Notes: generated by a model not told the origin, from the sequence alone. 64,000 nt of DNA from Hufsiella arboris (GCF_009834875.1 NZ_WVHT01000005.1:1-64000); one strand, 5' to 3'; shown: positions 24,180 to 32,634, counted from the first letter of the stretch. Program-made: numbers and translations.

Positions 24180-24765
24180 AGTTTGTTAGATGTTCGTTTT
24201 CAATGTATTGCTCCGCCAGTTGCTCGCGCAATTTTTTGAAACCGTATGTTAGATGGTTTTTTACCGTTTTAACCGATATATTAAGCTGGGCGGCAATATC
24301 TTTTTGCTGTAATTTTTGAAAACGACTCATCATCATCACTTTTTTGCATTGCGGCGGAAGGGTTTCCAACACTTGTTCCAGCTTTTGTAAAATCAACTCT
24401 TGATGGTCTGCTTCATTCTCCGACGCCAAATTCTCAACTTCTTGGCTCTCGTAGGGCGCCAGGCTTTCAGCCTTCCGCTTTTCGCGCCTGATTTCACTTA
24501 TCGACCGGTTGACAACCGCGCGACTCAAATAATTGTTTAATGATTGAGTTATTTCCAATTTTTCTGATTTGTTCCAAACGTTGAGAAAAACGTCATGCAC
24601 GATTTCCTCGGCGCTTTGAGCACTTCCTGTGTAAGAACAGGCAATACGGAACAATTTTTTATAGTTCATTTTATAAACCGCTTCAAAAACTTTTTTATTT
24701 CCTCTGCGGATCTCCTCAATAATTTCCCGGTCATTGTCCGGGATTTTTAGAAACAGTGATTCCAT
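24166..24765 (-). CDS. ECF RNA polymerase sigma factor
   Basis: A 199-residue sigma-70 family ECF factor of the FecI-like Bacteroidetes type. Region 2 spans ~25-95, with FEAVYKMNYKKLFRIACSYTGSAQSAEEIVHDVFLNVWNK containing the core-binding and -10 recognition helices. Region 4 spans ~128-185 (LETLPPQCKKVMMMSRFQKLQQKDIAAQLNISVKTVKNHLT) with the -35 helix-turn-helix. It would transcribe the receptor operon when FecR is triggered by the receptor. It comes first of the four genes (sigma, fecR, receptor, DUF4249), a classic order. Confidence 0.95.
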   Translation of the reverse strand: MESLFLKIPDNDREIIEEIRRGNKKVFEAVYKMNYKKLFRIACSYTGSAQSAEEIVHDVFLNVWNKSEKLEITQSLNNYLSRAVVNRSISEIRREKRKAESLAPYESQEVENLASENEADHQELILQKLEQVLETLPPQCKKVMMMSRFQKLQQKDIAAQLNISVKTVKNHLTYGFKKLREQLAEQYIENEHLTNYGRF

Positions 24766-24768
24766 ATC

Positions 24769-25242
24769 TTACTGTTTCTGTTTTAAAGTTATCTGACCCC
24801 TGATTTCGCCCGCTTTATATTCTTTCGACGTCAGTAAAATATACCATAGTCCTTTAACTAAATCGCGTTGTTGCAAAGCTGTAGCCGTAAATTTTCCTTT
24901 CAACGGGGATTTATATAGTTCGCCGTCGTTTGGTGAAAATTTGATAACCCGGCTGCCATTAACCCCACGCGCACCTTTACACAATTCAACTGTTTGCGCT
25001 GTTACACTGTCAAAAGTTATAGCATACGAAAACTCTTTCGATGACTCCGAGTAGCTGCCTTTTAAAATCCCTGTCGCTGTTGATGTGGTTCCTGCATCTT
25101 TATTGTTAAGTCTTGCAGATATCCAGTAATCATGCAGCGGTGCCTTGCTTTTTACCGACTCTTCATCGCCTTTTTCGCACGCTATCCAAAAAAACGCGAT
25201 GAGGCAAATGCAACTTGTCCTAAAAATAACTGATAACTTCAA
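24769..25242 (-). CDS. CHRD-domain lipoprotein
   Basis: A 157-residue lipoprotein whose signal ends in WIAC (Cys22). The mature part is a CHRD (chordin-type) beta domain: a strand around YWISARLNNKDAG, FSYAITFDSVTAQTVELC, and the characteristic closing GEIRGQITLK. CHRD domains occur in secreted bacterial proteins of unclear role. The gene ends 3 bp before the sigma factor start, so it could be the first gene of that transcript, though the function need not be linked. Confidence 0.85.
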   Translation of the reverse strand: MKLSVIFRTSCICLIAFFWIACEKGDEESVKSKAPLHDYWISARLNNKDAGTTSTATGILKGSYSESSKEFSYAITFDSVTAQTVELCKGARGVNGSRVIKFSPNDGELYKSPLKGKFTATALQQRDLVKGLWYILLTSKEYKAGEIRGQITLKQKQ

Positions 25243-25290
25243 GCGAATTAATTTAGCCGCTAAAGATATGACAGTCAGGAATTAAAATTC

Positions 25291-26094
25291 CTATATGGCA
25301 AATATTTTTTCGCTCACTTTTTCCTTTATTTTAAGCATTTCGCTAATGGTTCCAAATTCGTAACCTTTACTTTTAAAATCGGTGATCAGGTTATCCATGC
25401 GCTCCAGCATGCCTGAGCCGCTGTTTCTGCTTACATATCCCGGGAAACCGAATTTTTCCTTATCGTTCAAATCCGTAAATTCCCAAGGATGAAAATAGAT
25501 GTTCAGGTATCTATCTTTAAAATAAGTAAGCTCACAAAGTATCTTATAAAGCCATAAAGGGAAATTATGGAACGACAGCCAAAACAATGGAATACGAAAG
25601 AGAGGCGTAACAGAAGCCGGCAGTTGAAATAATTTGCCGGTTTGGTGTATCGTTCTCTTTAATCCCAGGTTGTTATATCTTCCCGGCAACCATGTTGGGT
25701 TTGTTGAGCTGTTATATTCATAACCTGCTTTTTGTAATTCATCATTGTTTACAGCCATCATGCGCGGCATCCGGAAACCGAAAATTTGCTGACCTGAAAT
25801 CTTTTCAAGCGTAATCTTTGAACTTAACAGATGATCGTTGGAAAATCTCGAATGAAAATAGCCGTGAGAGGCGAGCTCATGTCCTTCGTCAACAATCTGG
25901 TAAATAATTTCCGGGGCACTTAAGGCAAATTTGGCAGTACAAAAAAAAGTTGCTTTTACGTGGTGATCTGCCAACATGCGCAAGATTTTACGGGTGCCAT
26001 CAACCGAAATACGTATCTGCTCTTCAAAAGCGATCGCCCGGTCATACTCCATAGGCATATCAAATTCTTCTATATCAAAACTCAACAGTATCAT
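25291..26094 (-). CDS. Polysaccharide deacetylase (NodB-type)
   Basis: A 267-residue carbohydrate esterase family 4-like protein. It starts ILLSFDIEEFDMPMEYD, giving the first Asp cluster of the NodB domain; then KATFFCTAKFAL, and EGHELASHGYFHSRF, where H-G-x-x-H supplies the metal-binding His. A later strand YLNIYFHPWEFTDL carries the second catalytic His. It would remove N-acetyl groups from an amino sugar of a glycan or lipid-linked sugar. It has no signal peptide. The first 20 nt overlap the glycosyltransferase gene upstream, showing one operon with the next two genes. Confidence 0.88.
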   Translation of the reverse strand: MILLSFDIEEFDMPMEYDRAIAFEEQIRISVDGTRKILRMLADHHVKATFFCTAKFALSAPEIIYQIVDEGHELASHGYFHSRFSNDHLLSSKITLEKISGQQIFGFRMPRMMAVNNDELQKAGYEYNSSTNPTWLPGRYNNLGLKRTIHQTGKLFQLPASVTPLFRIPLFWLSFHNFPLWLYKILCELTYFKDRYLNIYFHPWEFTDLNDKEKFGFPGYVSRNSGSGMLERMDNLITDFKSKGYEFGTISEMLKIKEKVSEKIFAI

Positions 26095-27040
26095 GGACCT
26101 TGGATTTTAAACTTGTATGTTGTACGATATAATTGGGGCGAAGCTTTGTTTGCAGGAAAACCTTACCGACATAAATGCCAATAATTCCCAATATTATCAG
26201 CTGAATTCCGCCAAGAAAAACAATCGTCATTATCAACGAAGACCAACCAGCAATAGCGTGTCCGTTAAAATAGCTGTACATAACGTATGGAAAGTATAAA
26301 ACCGATATCCCGGATAACGTAAAGCCCAGATAAATGGCCGTATAAAGCGGACGAATGCTGAATGAGGTAGCTCCCTGAACGGCAAGTTTTATCATCTTCT
26401 TGATCGAGTACTTGCTCTTGCCGGCGTACCGGTTTTCCGGCATATAATCAATAGCATATTGTTTGAAACCAAGCCATTTGACGATGCCTCGCAGAAATGG
26501 ATCTATCTCTCTGAATTGTTTTAGTGCATCAGCTACCTTTCGGTCGATTAAGCGGAAATCTGCAGTGCCCGGCTCTAGTTTAGTATCAGATAAACTGTTT
26601 ACAATCGAATAAAAAAGATTGGATGTTGAGTTTTTAAATAAACCGCTATCTGCGGAGAATTTTCTTCGTGTATAAACTATTTCGTAGCCTTCCTCCCATT
26701 TCGAAATGAAATGTGGCAAAAGTTCCGGAGGATGCTGCATGTCGCTGTCCATCATAATTACGCAGTCACCATCGGCATGGTCCAAACCTGCTTTCAGAGC
26801 ATTTTGGTGTCCAAAATTTCGTGATAAATTGATGTAATGAATTCTGTCGTCGAGATCATGAAATTCATCCATTACGGTAACCGTCAGGTCGCTGCTGCCA
26901 TCATTTACAACAATGATTTCGAAATTATAACCGGCTTCAGCTAACGACGCAGTAAGCTTCTCGAGTAATCTTGGAAGATTGGCGGCTTCGTTAAATGCTG
27001 GAATAACTACTGAAATCTTTTTTCCGTTGCTAATTCTCAT
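26075..27040 (-). CDS. Family 2 glycosyltransferase with two membrane helices (DPM1/ArnC/GtrB-like)
   Basis: A 321-residue polyprenyl-phosphate glycosyltransferase. The GT-A domain (1-~215) carries ISVVIPAFNEAANLPRLLEKL, IIVVNDGSSDLT, and the DXD-type metal motif in CVIMMDSDMQHPPELLP. Two hydrophobic hairpin helices follow (~228-255, ~265-290: LYTAIYLGFTLSGISVLYFPYVM; LIMTIVFLGGIQLIILGIIGIYVG). The architecture matches enzymes that transfer a sugar to undecaprenyl phosphate. It overlaps the upstream membrane protein by 4 nt and the deacetylase downstream by 20 nt. An undecaprenyl-linked sugar that is then flipped, transferred and deacetylated is the simplest reading, not proven. Confidence 0.92.
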   Translation of the reverse strand: MRISNGKKISVVIPAFNEAANLPRLLEKLTASLAEAGYNFEIIVVNDGSSDLTVTVMDEFHDLDDRIHYINLSRNFGHQNALKAGLDHADGDCVIMMDSDMQHPPELLPHFISKWEEGYEIVYTRRKFSADSGLFKNSTSNLFYSIVNSLSDTKLEPGTADFRLIDRKVADALKQFREIDPFLRGIVKWLGFKQYAIDYMPENRYAGKSKYSIKKMIKLAVQGATSFSIRPLYTAIYLGFTLSGISVLYFPYVMYSYFNGHAIAGWSSLIMTIVFLGGIQLIILGIIGIYVGKVFLQTKLRPNYIVQHTSLKSKVHDTVEF

Positions 27041-28305
27041 ACTAAAGCCGGTTGGGTTAAGGGGTGTATTTTATTTGTATCGTTTGACGTAGTTTGCTCA
27101 GTTCGCTTGACAGGAAAAACCAGCTCATATATAATCGTTAACCAAACCATTAAAGTTGGAAGCGCTTTAAGGGCGTATGGAATCATGTAGTGTTTTTTTA
27201 TATAGTGCGGACATAAATCTGTTTCAAATAATGAACCAAGATAAATAGCAATAACCATCAGGATAATTTGCCAGGCTGTATACGGCATTTGTCGGGTAAC
27301 AAACCAAATACCTATTCCTGCATAGGCAATGATATAAGTAACCGTTTCTGATCCTGTACTAAACAATACCGGAAAGATTAATGCCGAGGCCAGCAATGAA
27401 AATTTGGCTTCCATACTGCTCAAACTATTTTTTCGGAGAATGGGAAGCATGAATATGACTGCCGCTGGTAGCAGAAATGGTAAAAGCGGCAGGTTCTCTG
27501 TTTTGAAAATCCTCTTAACCATTCCCATAACCGAGACATCCTGGTAAGTTGTTGATGCCAACAGATTTATTTCATTTTTATGTTGTAAGGAATGAACCCA
27601 GTCGATATATGACTGGGTTATAAATGCCGGTTTGAAAATCACCATTGGCAAAATGAAGAGTATTACGCTGGCGGGCACCAGAGCGTAAATAAACATCTTC
27701 TTTTTACTTGAAATGAAGAAAAATACTAATCCGACAATACTGTAAAGCTTGATAAAAAAGCCAGTCATCATCCAAAAAACGCCCCAAAAATCTTTTCGGT
27801 TTACGATGCATACCCAGCCGAGAATAATGAAGGCGGCAATAGCGCCGTTGGTTTGATATGTTTGAAGCGTCATGTTCAGCTCCTGTGTACAGATCAGGCA
27901 AATAGCGTTCTTTTTTAACTGATTAAGTGGTAATTTATCAATGGCGTACCAAACAAGCAGCGCGTTCGCGATTTGGAAAATATAGGAAGCAGTCTGAACA
28001 CCAACGAATGAAAGCGGCGCCATGATCAGGCTAAATATAGGTCCGTAATGATTAGTATCCTGGCAACAGGAAGGATCGAAATCGTATAGGTTTACGCCAT
28101 TCAACGCGTGCACATAAGTTCCTCTGAAGATAAGGAAGTTGTTAATCAGGTTAACTTTAAGCTGGTAGTGTGTAACAACCACGGCTAGCAGCGTCCAGAT
28201 TGGTATAAAAAGATACCGCCAGGAACAAAGTGAGAACAGCGCGCTATATATGGAGCGCAAAAAACTGTTCCTTTGAGAAAAGGTTGGTTGAAAGCGTGAT
28301 AACAT
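27037..28305 (-). CDS. GT87/DUF2029-like polytopic membrane protein
   Basis: A 422-residue protein with about ten hydrophobic segments. An Asp in YDFDPSCCQDTNHYGPIFSLI lies in the first periplasmic loop, as in GT-C fold glycosyltransferases, and the pattern resembles GT87 (mannosyltransferase-like, DUF2029). Such enzymes take a sugar from a polyprenyl phosphate donor. It is the first gene of the three-gene operon with the GtrB-like glycosyltransferase and the deacetylase, which fits donor synthesis, sugar transfer and modification. The acceptor is unknown. Confidence 0.8.
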   Translation of the reverse strand: MLSRFQPTFSQRNSFLRSIYSALFSLCSWRYLFIPIWTLLAVVVTHYQLKVNLINNFLIFRGTYVHALNGVNLYDFDPSCCQDTNHYGPIFSLIMAPLSFVGVQTASYIFQIANALLVWYAIDKLPLNQLKKNAICLICTQELNMTLQTYQTNGAIAAFIILGWVCIVNRKDFWGVFWMMTGFFIKLYSIVGLVFFFISSKKKMFIYALVPASVILFILPMVIFKPAFITQSYIDWVHSLQHKNEINLLASTTYQDVSVMGMVKRIFKTENLPLLPFLLPAAVIFMLPILRKNSLSSMEAKFSLLASALIFPVLFSTGSETVTYIIAYAGIGIWFVTRQMPYTAWQIILMVIAIYLGSLFETDLCPHYIKKHYMIPYALKALPTLMVWLTIIYELVFPVKRTEQTTSNDTNKIHPLTQPALV

Positions 28306-28375
28306 GAAATTTTTCTAAACTCATGTACATGACGCTCGGTTGGGTAAAAAGTCCTATAAGAAACTGAACTTTTAA

Positions 28376-28404
28376 AAAAAAAGCCTCTCAAATCTGAGAG
28401 GCTT
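28376..28404 (-). terminator. Intrinsic terminator after rng
   Basis: On the minus strand AAGCCTCTCA, four bases, TGAGAGGCTT is a perfect 10-bp stem followed by a T run (A run at 28374-28380). It begins 5 bp past the rng stop. It also separates rng from the glycosyltransferase operon. Confidence 0.9.
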
Positions 28405-28408
28405 CTTC

Positions 28409-29959
28409 TTAAAGTTTTATCTGCTCTTCCTTCGCATCAAGGAAATGAAATTCGGTCAGATAGTAAGAGGATATACTTTTAACCTTTATCCATTTACCAT
28501 ATTTAAAAAACCATTTCCACTGGCAGCTAATAAATCCTTTTTTGATATACGCTTCGATGTACGGATGCACACAGAGCGTAATATCTTTTTCATTTTGTTC
28601 ATTCAGGATGTAATTGAGATTATTTTCAATGTCATCCATCAGAACAATACTTGCTTTAATTTCGCCGGTACCATTACAAGCCGGGCATTTTTCGTTGGTA
28701 ATGATATTCATTTCCGGACGAACCCGCTGGCGGGTAATCTGAACCAAACCGAATTTACTTGGCGGCAAAATTGTATGTTTTGCGCGATCCAATGCCATTT
28801 GCTGCTTCAGGTAATCGAACAGATCTTTACGATTTTGTGGCTTGTGCATATCAATAAAATCGATCACAACAATTCCACCCATATCACGTAAACGTAACTG
28901 ACGCGCTATTTCCCGCGCAGCTTCCTTGTTTACCTGCAAAGCATTTTCATCCTGGTTTTCAGGATTAGCCGTGCGGTTTCCACTGTTTACGTCAATTACA
29001 TGCAGCGCTTCAGTATGTTCAATTACCAGGTAAGCTCCGCCAGCCAGATTTACTGTTTTGCCAAAGGCAACTTTAATCTGCTTTTCGATGCCAAAGTGTT
29101 CGAAAATTGGCTCCTTATGCTTATATAGTTTAACGATCTTTTCCAGTTCAGGAGATATTTCGTGAACATAGGATCTGATCTCTTCATAAATTCCCGGATC
29201 GTTTACATGAATATTTGCGAAATCGGGATTTAAAATATCACGCAAAATGGTCGATGTACGGCCCATCTCGCCTAAAATCTTTTTAGAAGGTTCAGTAAGA
29301 GGCAGCTTTTTAGAAAAAGTTTCCCATTTTGCTACCAGGTCGAGCAGGTCTTTTTGTAGCTCTGCAACGCCTTTTCCTTCTGATACCGTGCGGATTATCA
29401 CCCCAAAATGCTTTGGCTTGATACTCTCTACAATCTTTTTTAAACGGTTCCGCTCGTTATTGCTGCGTATCTTTTTTGAAATAGATATCGCATCCGAAAA
29501 CGGAACTAATACGACAAATCTTCCTGCAATAGAAAGATCCGAACTGAGCCTTGGCCCTTTCGTTGAAATGGGCTCTTTGGCTATCTGAACAGGCAACAAC
29601 ATATTCCGGCTTAGAATCTCAGAGATTTTTCCGGATTTATTAATGTCTTGCTCTTGTTTAAAACTATTCAGCAGTTTTTCTTTATAACTGCCGTTCTTTA
29701 CAATCTTGGTTAATTTTATGAGCGACTGTACTTGCGGCCCTAAATCAAGATAGTGCAAAAAAGCGTCTTTTTCATAACCAACATCCACAAAGGCTGCATT
29801 TAAGCCGGGCATGATTTTTTTTATCTTGCCAAGATAAATGTCACCAACAGCGTAATTGTTGTTAATGTGCTCTGTGTGAAGTTCTACGAGTTGCTTGTCT
29901 TGCAGTAAAGCGATAGTCACCCCGTTTTGGGATGAATTGATAATTAATTCCTTTACCAA
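28409..29959 (-). CDS. rng: Ribonuclease G
   Basis: A 516-residue endoribonuclease of the RNase E/G family, used in 16S rRNA maturation and mRNA decay. An S1-like domain lies near the start (VGDIYLGKIKKIMPGLNAAFVDVGYEKDAFLHYLDLG). The catalytic core follows: INVIDVNSGNRT-like HVIDVNSGNRT, and GGIVVIDFIDMH with the metal-binding Asp residues. The zinc-link CPAC (EKCPACNGTG) is near the end. It lacks the long C-terminal scaffold of RNase E. The start is a TTG at 29957-29959, supported by a strong AAAGGAG six bases upstream, unusual for this phylum, where such sites are rarely needed. Confidence 0.95.
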   Translation of the reverse strand: MVKELIINSSQNGVTIALLQDKQLVELHTEHINNNYAVGDIYLGKIKKIMPGLNAAFVDVGYEKDAFLHYLDLGPQVQSLIKLTKIVKNGSYKEKLLNSFKQEQDINKSGKISEILSRNMLLPVQIAKEPISTKGPRLSSDLSIAGRFVVLVPFSDAISISKKIRSNNERNRLKKIVESIKPKHFGVIIRTVSEGKGVAELQKDLLDLVAKWETFSKKLPLTEPSKKILGEMGRTSTILRDILNPDFANIHVNDPGIYEEIRSYVHEISPELEKIVKLYKHKEPIFEHFGIEKQIKVAFGKTVNLAGGAYLVIEHTEALHVIDVNSGNRTANPENQDENALQVNKEAAREIARQLRLRDMGGIVVIDFIDMHKPQNRKDLFDYLKQQMALDRAKHTILPPSKFGLVQITRQRVRPEMNIITNEKCPACNGTGEIKASIVLMDDIENNLNYILNEQNEKDITLCVHPYIEAYIKKGFISCQWKWFFKYGKWIKVKSISSYYLTEFHFLDAKEEQIKL

Positions 29960-30026
29960 TAGCTACTCCTTTAGTGACGGCATGTGATGCCATCGTTGTT
30001 CAACACTAAGATGAGTTAAATAATAA

Positions 30027-30080
30027 CACAACAACCTCCATCGCTTTCTTTGCGGGAGGTTATTGCTGTGTTTGAGTGAT
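30027..30080 (-). terminator. Long hairpin after the bS22-like gene
   Basis: Read on the minus strand, AACACAGCAATAACCTCC and GGAGGTTGTTGTGTT pair through a long, slightly bulged stem (loop about 18 nt). It is followed by an A/T-rich run. It lies about 60 bp past the stop of the 29-residue gene and separates that operon from rng, whose leader begins just beyond. Confidence 0.65.
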
Positions 30081-30138
30081 GGATCCGAGCGCGTTTGACA
30101 AAGCTTAACCAGTCTGACTCGGAGATACTCAGAACGTA

Positions 30139-30228
30139 TTATTTCTTTTTGTGACGATTTTTTCTTAAACGTTTTTTGCGTTTGTGGGTAGCCATTTTAT
30201 GTCTTTTTCTTTTTTTTCCGCTTGGCAT
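30139..30228 (-). CDS. Short ribosomal-type protein, bS22/mS38 (AURKAIP1/COX24-like)
   Basis: A 29-codon frame from ATG 30226-30228 to TAA 30139-30141, encoding an almost purely basic peptide: MPSGKKRKRHKMATHKRKKR, then more Lys/Arg. The pattern, with its KRHKMATHKRKKRLRKNRHKK core, matches the AURKAIP1/COX24 C-terminal domain, whose mitochondrial form is small-subunit protein mS38 and whose mycobacterial form is bS22. It is therefore probably a ribosomal small-subunit protein. It follows the TPR gene by 31 bp and is likely cotranscribed with it and HU. It is too short for most gene callers. Confidence 0.8.
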   Translation of the reverse strand: MPSGKKRKRHKMATHKRKKRLRKNRHKKK

Positions 30229-30259
30229 AATTAATTTTTTAAATGTTTTATAATTCTGT

Positions 30260-31105
30260 TTATTTCTTTAATTCTGCAATTTTCTTTTCTACAAATTGCG
30301 TTAATCCCGGATCGGCGGCCAGCTCTTTGCTTTTTAAATAGGCTGCAATAGCTTCGTCTTTCAAGCCCATGTTTTCATAGCTTGATGCAAGGTAAAACCA
30401 CGATTCCGGACTTGGTTTAATATCATTAACAGTTTTGAAGCGGTTAACGGCTTTATCAAACTGTCCTGAACGCATGGAAAATAACCCGAGGTTCATATTA
30501 GCTTTTACGTTCCTGGGTTCTTCTTTAACCACCTCAAGTAAAAGCTGTATTCCCTGCATCGGATTTGGTGTGCCACTTACGTAAGCTACTCCTAACCCCG
30601 TTTTTGCATCCAGGCTTTTAGGTTGTAGCTGCTGCGCGTTTTTATAAGCATTAATAGCTTTTTGAACCAGTCCGGGTTGTACGAGTGTGTCCTGCGTATT
30701 TTGATACGCATCTGTAAACTCATCACCGGCTTTTAGCCAGGTTGGATAATCGTTAACTTGCTGGGCAACCATTTCATGATAAAATGAGGCCGGCGCCGGC
30801 TGATTAACGTCGTCCCACTTTTGGGCTAACTGCTGCTGTAATTTTAATTTATCAGATCCTGAAGCTTGCTTTAGCGAAGCCTCAAGATCTGTAATTTGTT
30901 GTGCCAGATTTGCACTTAAACTGTTTTTTGCAGTTGTCGAGATGCTTTCAAGGCTTATGGAAACCGGCTGCGACGCTGTTTCGGTAGTCATACCGGCGCC
31001 ACGGGTTTCTTTAGGTTTTACAAGGCCTTTAATGTCCATAAAAAATAGTACCGCCATCAATGCAGCAACTGTTGATATAACTACTATTTGTTTGGTATTT
31101 AACAT
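30260..31105 (-). CDS. Tetratricopeptide repeat protein, membrane-anchored
   Basis: A 281-residue protein. The N-terminus holds a single hydrophobic segment (~7-23, IVVISTVAALMAVLFFMDI), a signal anchor. The C-terminal half consists of tandem TPRs: QKAINAYKNAQQLQPKSLDAKTGLGVAYV, then VKANMNLGLFSMRSGQFDKAVNRFKTVNDIKPSPESWFYLASSYENMGLKDEAIAAYLKSKELA. Such proteins serve as scaffolds. It sits 15 bp after HU and before the bS22-like gene in one operon, a recurring arrangement as I remember it. No specific partner is known to me. Confidence 0.88.
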   Translation of the reverse strand: MLNTKQIVVISTVAALMAVLFFMDIKGLVKPKETRGAGMTTETASQPVSISLESISTTAKNSLSANLAQQITDLEASLKQASGSDKLKLQQQLAQKWDDVNQPAPASFYHEMVAQQVNDYPTWLKAGDEFTDAYQNTQDTLVQPGLVQKAINAYKNAQQLQPKSLDAKTGLGVAYVSGTPNPMQGIQLLLEVVKEEPRNVKANMNLGLFSMRSGQFDKAVNRFKTVNDIKPSPESWFYLASSYENMGLKDEAIAAYLKSKELAADPGLTQFVEKKIAELKK

Positions 31106-31120
31106 GCCTATGAGTGGAAA

Positions 31121-31420
31121 TTAAGCCTCCGCTTTTTTCTTGTTTCCTGTTTTTACTTTTTCTACAAAAACCTTAGCAGGCTTAAAGCTTGGTACGAAAT
31201 GTTCCGGGATAATGATTGCGGTATTCTTTGAAATATTACGGGCCGTTTTTTTAGCGCGTTTTTTAACTACGAAACTTCCGAAACCTCTTACATATACATT
31301 CTCGCCGGCAACCATAGAAGTTTTTACCACTTTAAAGAATGCCTCAACAGCCTCCTGAACATCTACTTTTTCGATACCTGTTTTGTTGGAAATCTCCGTA
31401 ATAATTTCTGCTTTAGTCAT
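31121..31420 (-). CDS. HU/IHF family DNA-binding protein
   Basis: A histone-like DNA-bending protein, 99 residues from the ATG at 31418-31420 (MTKAEIITEI); an ATG 17 codons upstream lies in what is better read as the 5' leader. The HU fold is clear: the N-terminal helices ITEISNKTGIEKVDVQEAVEAFFKVV, the beta saddle VYVRGFGSFVVKKRAKKTARNISKNTAIIIPEH, and the PSFKPAKVF C-terminus after the DNA-binding arms. It starts a short operon with the TPR gene and the bS22-like gene and is divergent from mutY. Confidence 0.95.
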   Translation of the reverse strand: MTKAEIITEISNKTGIEKVDVQEAVEAFFKVVKTSMVAGENVYVRGFGSFVVKKRAKKTARNISKNTAIIIPEHFVPSFKPAKVFVEKVKTGNKKKAEA

Positions 31421-31468
31421 GTTTATATGTGTAATAAAATTTGTTGTTCTATCCCTGTTTTGGGGTTG

Positions 31469-31476
31469 CAAAAGTA
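31469..31476 (-). promoter_or_regulatory. -7 element of the HU operon promoter
   Basis: On the minus strand TACTTTTG matches TAnnTTTG exactly, with TTTC about 20 nt upstream as a weak -33 box. Transcription would start about 45 nt before the HU ATG at 31420, which supports the shorter HU start. Confidence 0.55.
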
Positions 31477-31550
31477 TAGCTTTAAATTGAATTGCTGAAA
31501 TAAAATCCTCTTTTTTTTGTTACCAACTCGCTATAAAACAAATAGTAAGA

Positions 31551-31558
31551 TATTTTTG
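31551..31558 (+). promoter_or_regulatory. -7 element of the mutY promoter
   Basis: TATTTTTG matches TAnnTTTG, 30 bp before the mutY ATG at 31588. No good TTTG lies at the expected distance upstream, so this is a weaker call than for the HU promoter on the other strand. Confidence 0.45.
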
Positions 31559-31587
31559 CAAATCATATAAACGACGCTAATTATTAA

Positions 31588-32634
31588 ATGATTTTTTCCG
31601 AAGAAGTAATTAACTGGTACTTAAAAAATAAACGCGATCTGCCGTGGCGAGATACAAATGACGCTTATATTATATGGCTGTCGGAGATAATTATGCAGCA
31701 AACGCGTGTAGAGCAGGGTATGCCTTATTTCAACAGATTCCTTGAAAACTATCCGACCGTATCCCATTTTGCTTCTGCAACGGAAGACGAAATTTTGAAA
31801 CTTTGGCAGGGGCTGGGTTACTATTCGCGTGGACGGAATATGCACTATACGGCAAATCTGGTTATGGATGAGCATGGAGGTTACTTTCCTACTTCCTACG
31901 ATAAGCTTATTAAACTGAAAGGTGTTGGCGAGTATACAGCAGCTGCAATTGCATCTTTTTCGGTAGGAGAAGCGAAGGCGGTGGTTGACGGAAATGTTTT
32001 CCGTTTGCTGTCGCGATATTTCGGTGTGGATATTCCCATTAACTCAACCAAAGGAAAAAAGACATTTGGCGAGCTAGCCGATGAGATTATGGACCGTGAA
32101 CAACCAGGAATTTACAATCAGGCTGTAATGGAATTCGGCGCTTTGCAGTGCAAACCGTTTAATCCGGATTGCCCGACATGTCCGTTACGACCCGGATGTT
32201 ATGCTTTTCGAAATAGAAAGGTTAAAGAACTACCGGTTAAGCTTAAACAGGTGGCAAGTAAGGACCGGTATTTTTATTATTTCGTTGTGTCGAAAAATAA
32301 CAGGCTTTTAGTTAATAAACGCGGAGCAAATGACATCTGGCAAAATCTGTATGAACTACCATTGTTTGAAACTTCGCAAGCCGTATCAATTGAAGAATTG
32401 CTTGCTTCGCCAGAGGTAAGATCTAATTTCGGGGATGTTTTAGCGAAAAAAATAACTGGTCCCATCAAGCATGTTTTAAGCCATCAAAACTTGCATGCCA
32501 CATTTATTGAAATCCAGGATTTTGAAGAACGTTTCGCTTCGAAAATGAACTGGCAATATGTAGATTATGAAGAAGTTAGAAACCTCGCACAGCCCAAATT
32601 AATTTTTTCTTTTCTAAATAAATTTCTAAATTGA
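31588..32634 (+). CDS. mutY: A/G-specific adenine DNA glycosylase
   Basis: It removes adenine mispaired with 8-oxoguanine. The 348 residues show the catalytic helix region SEIIMQQTRVEQGMPYF, the helix-hairpin-helix LKGVGEYTAAAIASFSVGEAKAVVDGNVFRLLSRYF with the catalytic Asp, and the iron-sulphur loop CKPFNPDCPTCPLRPGC with four cysteines in the C-x6-C-x2-C-x5-C spacing. A C-terminal NUDIX-like domain (~230-345) for 8-oxoG recognition follows. ssb lies 25 bp downstream, so the two repair genes probably share a transcript. Confidence 0.97.
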   Translation: MIFSEEVINWYLKNKRDLPWRDTNDAYIIWLSEIIMQQTRVEQGMPYFNRFLENYPTVSHFASATEDEILKLWQGLGYYSRGRNMHYTANLVMDEHGGYFPTSYDKLIKLKGVGEYTAAAIASFSVGEAKAVVDGNVFRLLSRYFGVDIPINSTKGKKTFGELADEIMDREQPGIYNQAVMEFGALQCKPFNPDCPTCPLRPGCYAFRNRKVKELPVKLKQVASKDRYFYYFVVSKNNRLLVNKRGANDIWQNLYELPLFETSQAVSIEELLASPEVRSNFGDVLAKKITGPIKHVLSHQNLHATFIEIQDFEERFASKMNWQYVDYEEVRNLAQPKLIFSFLNKFLN

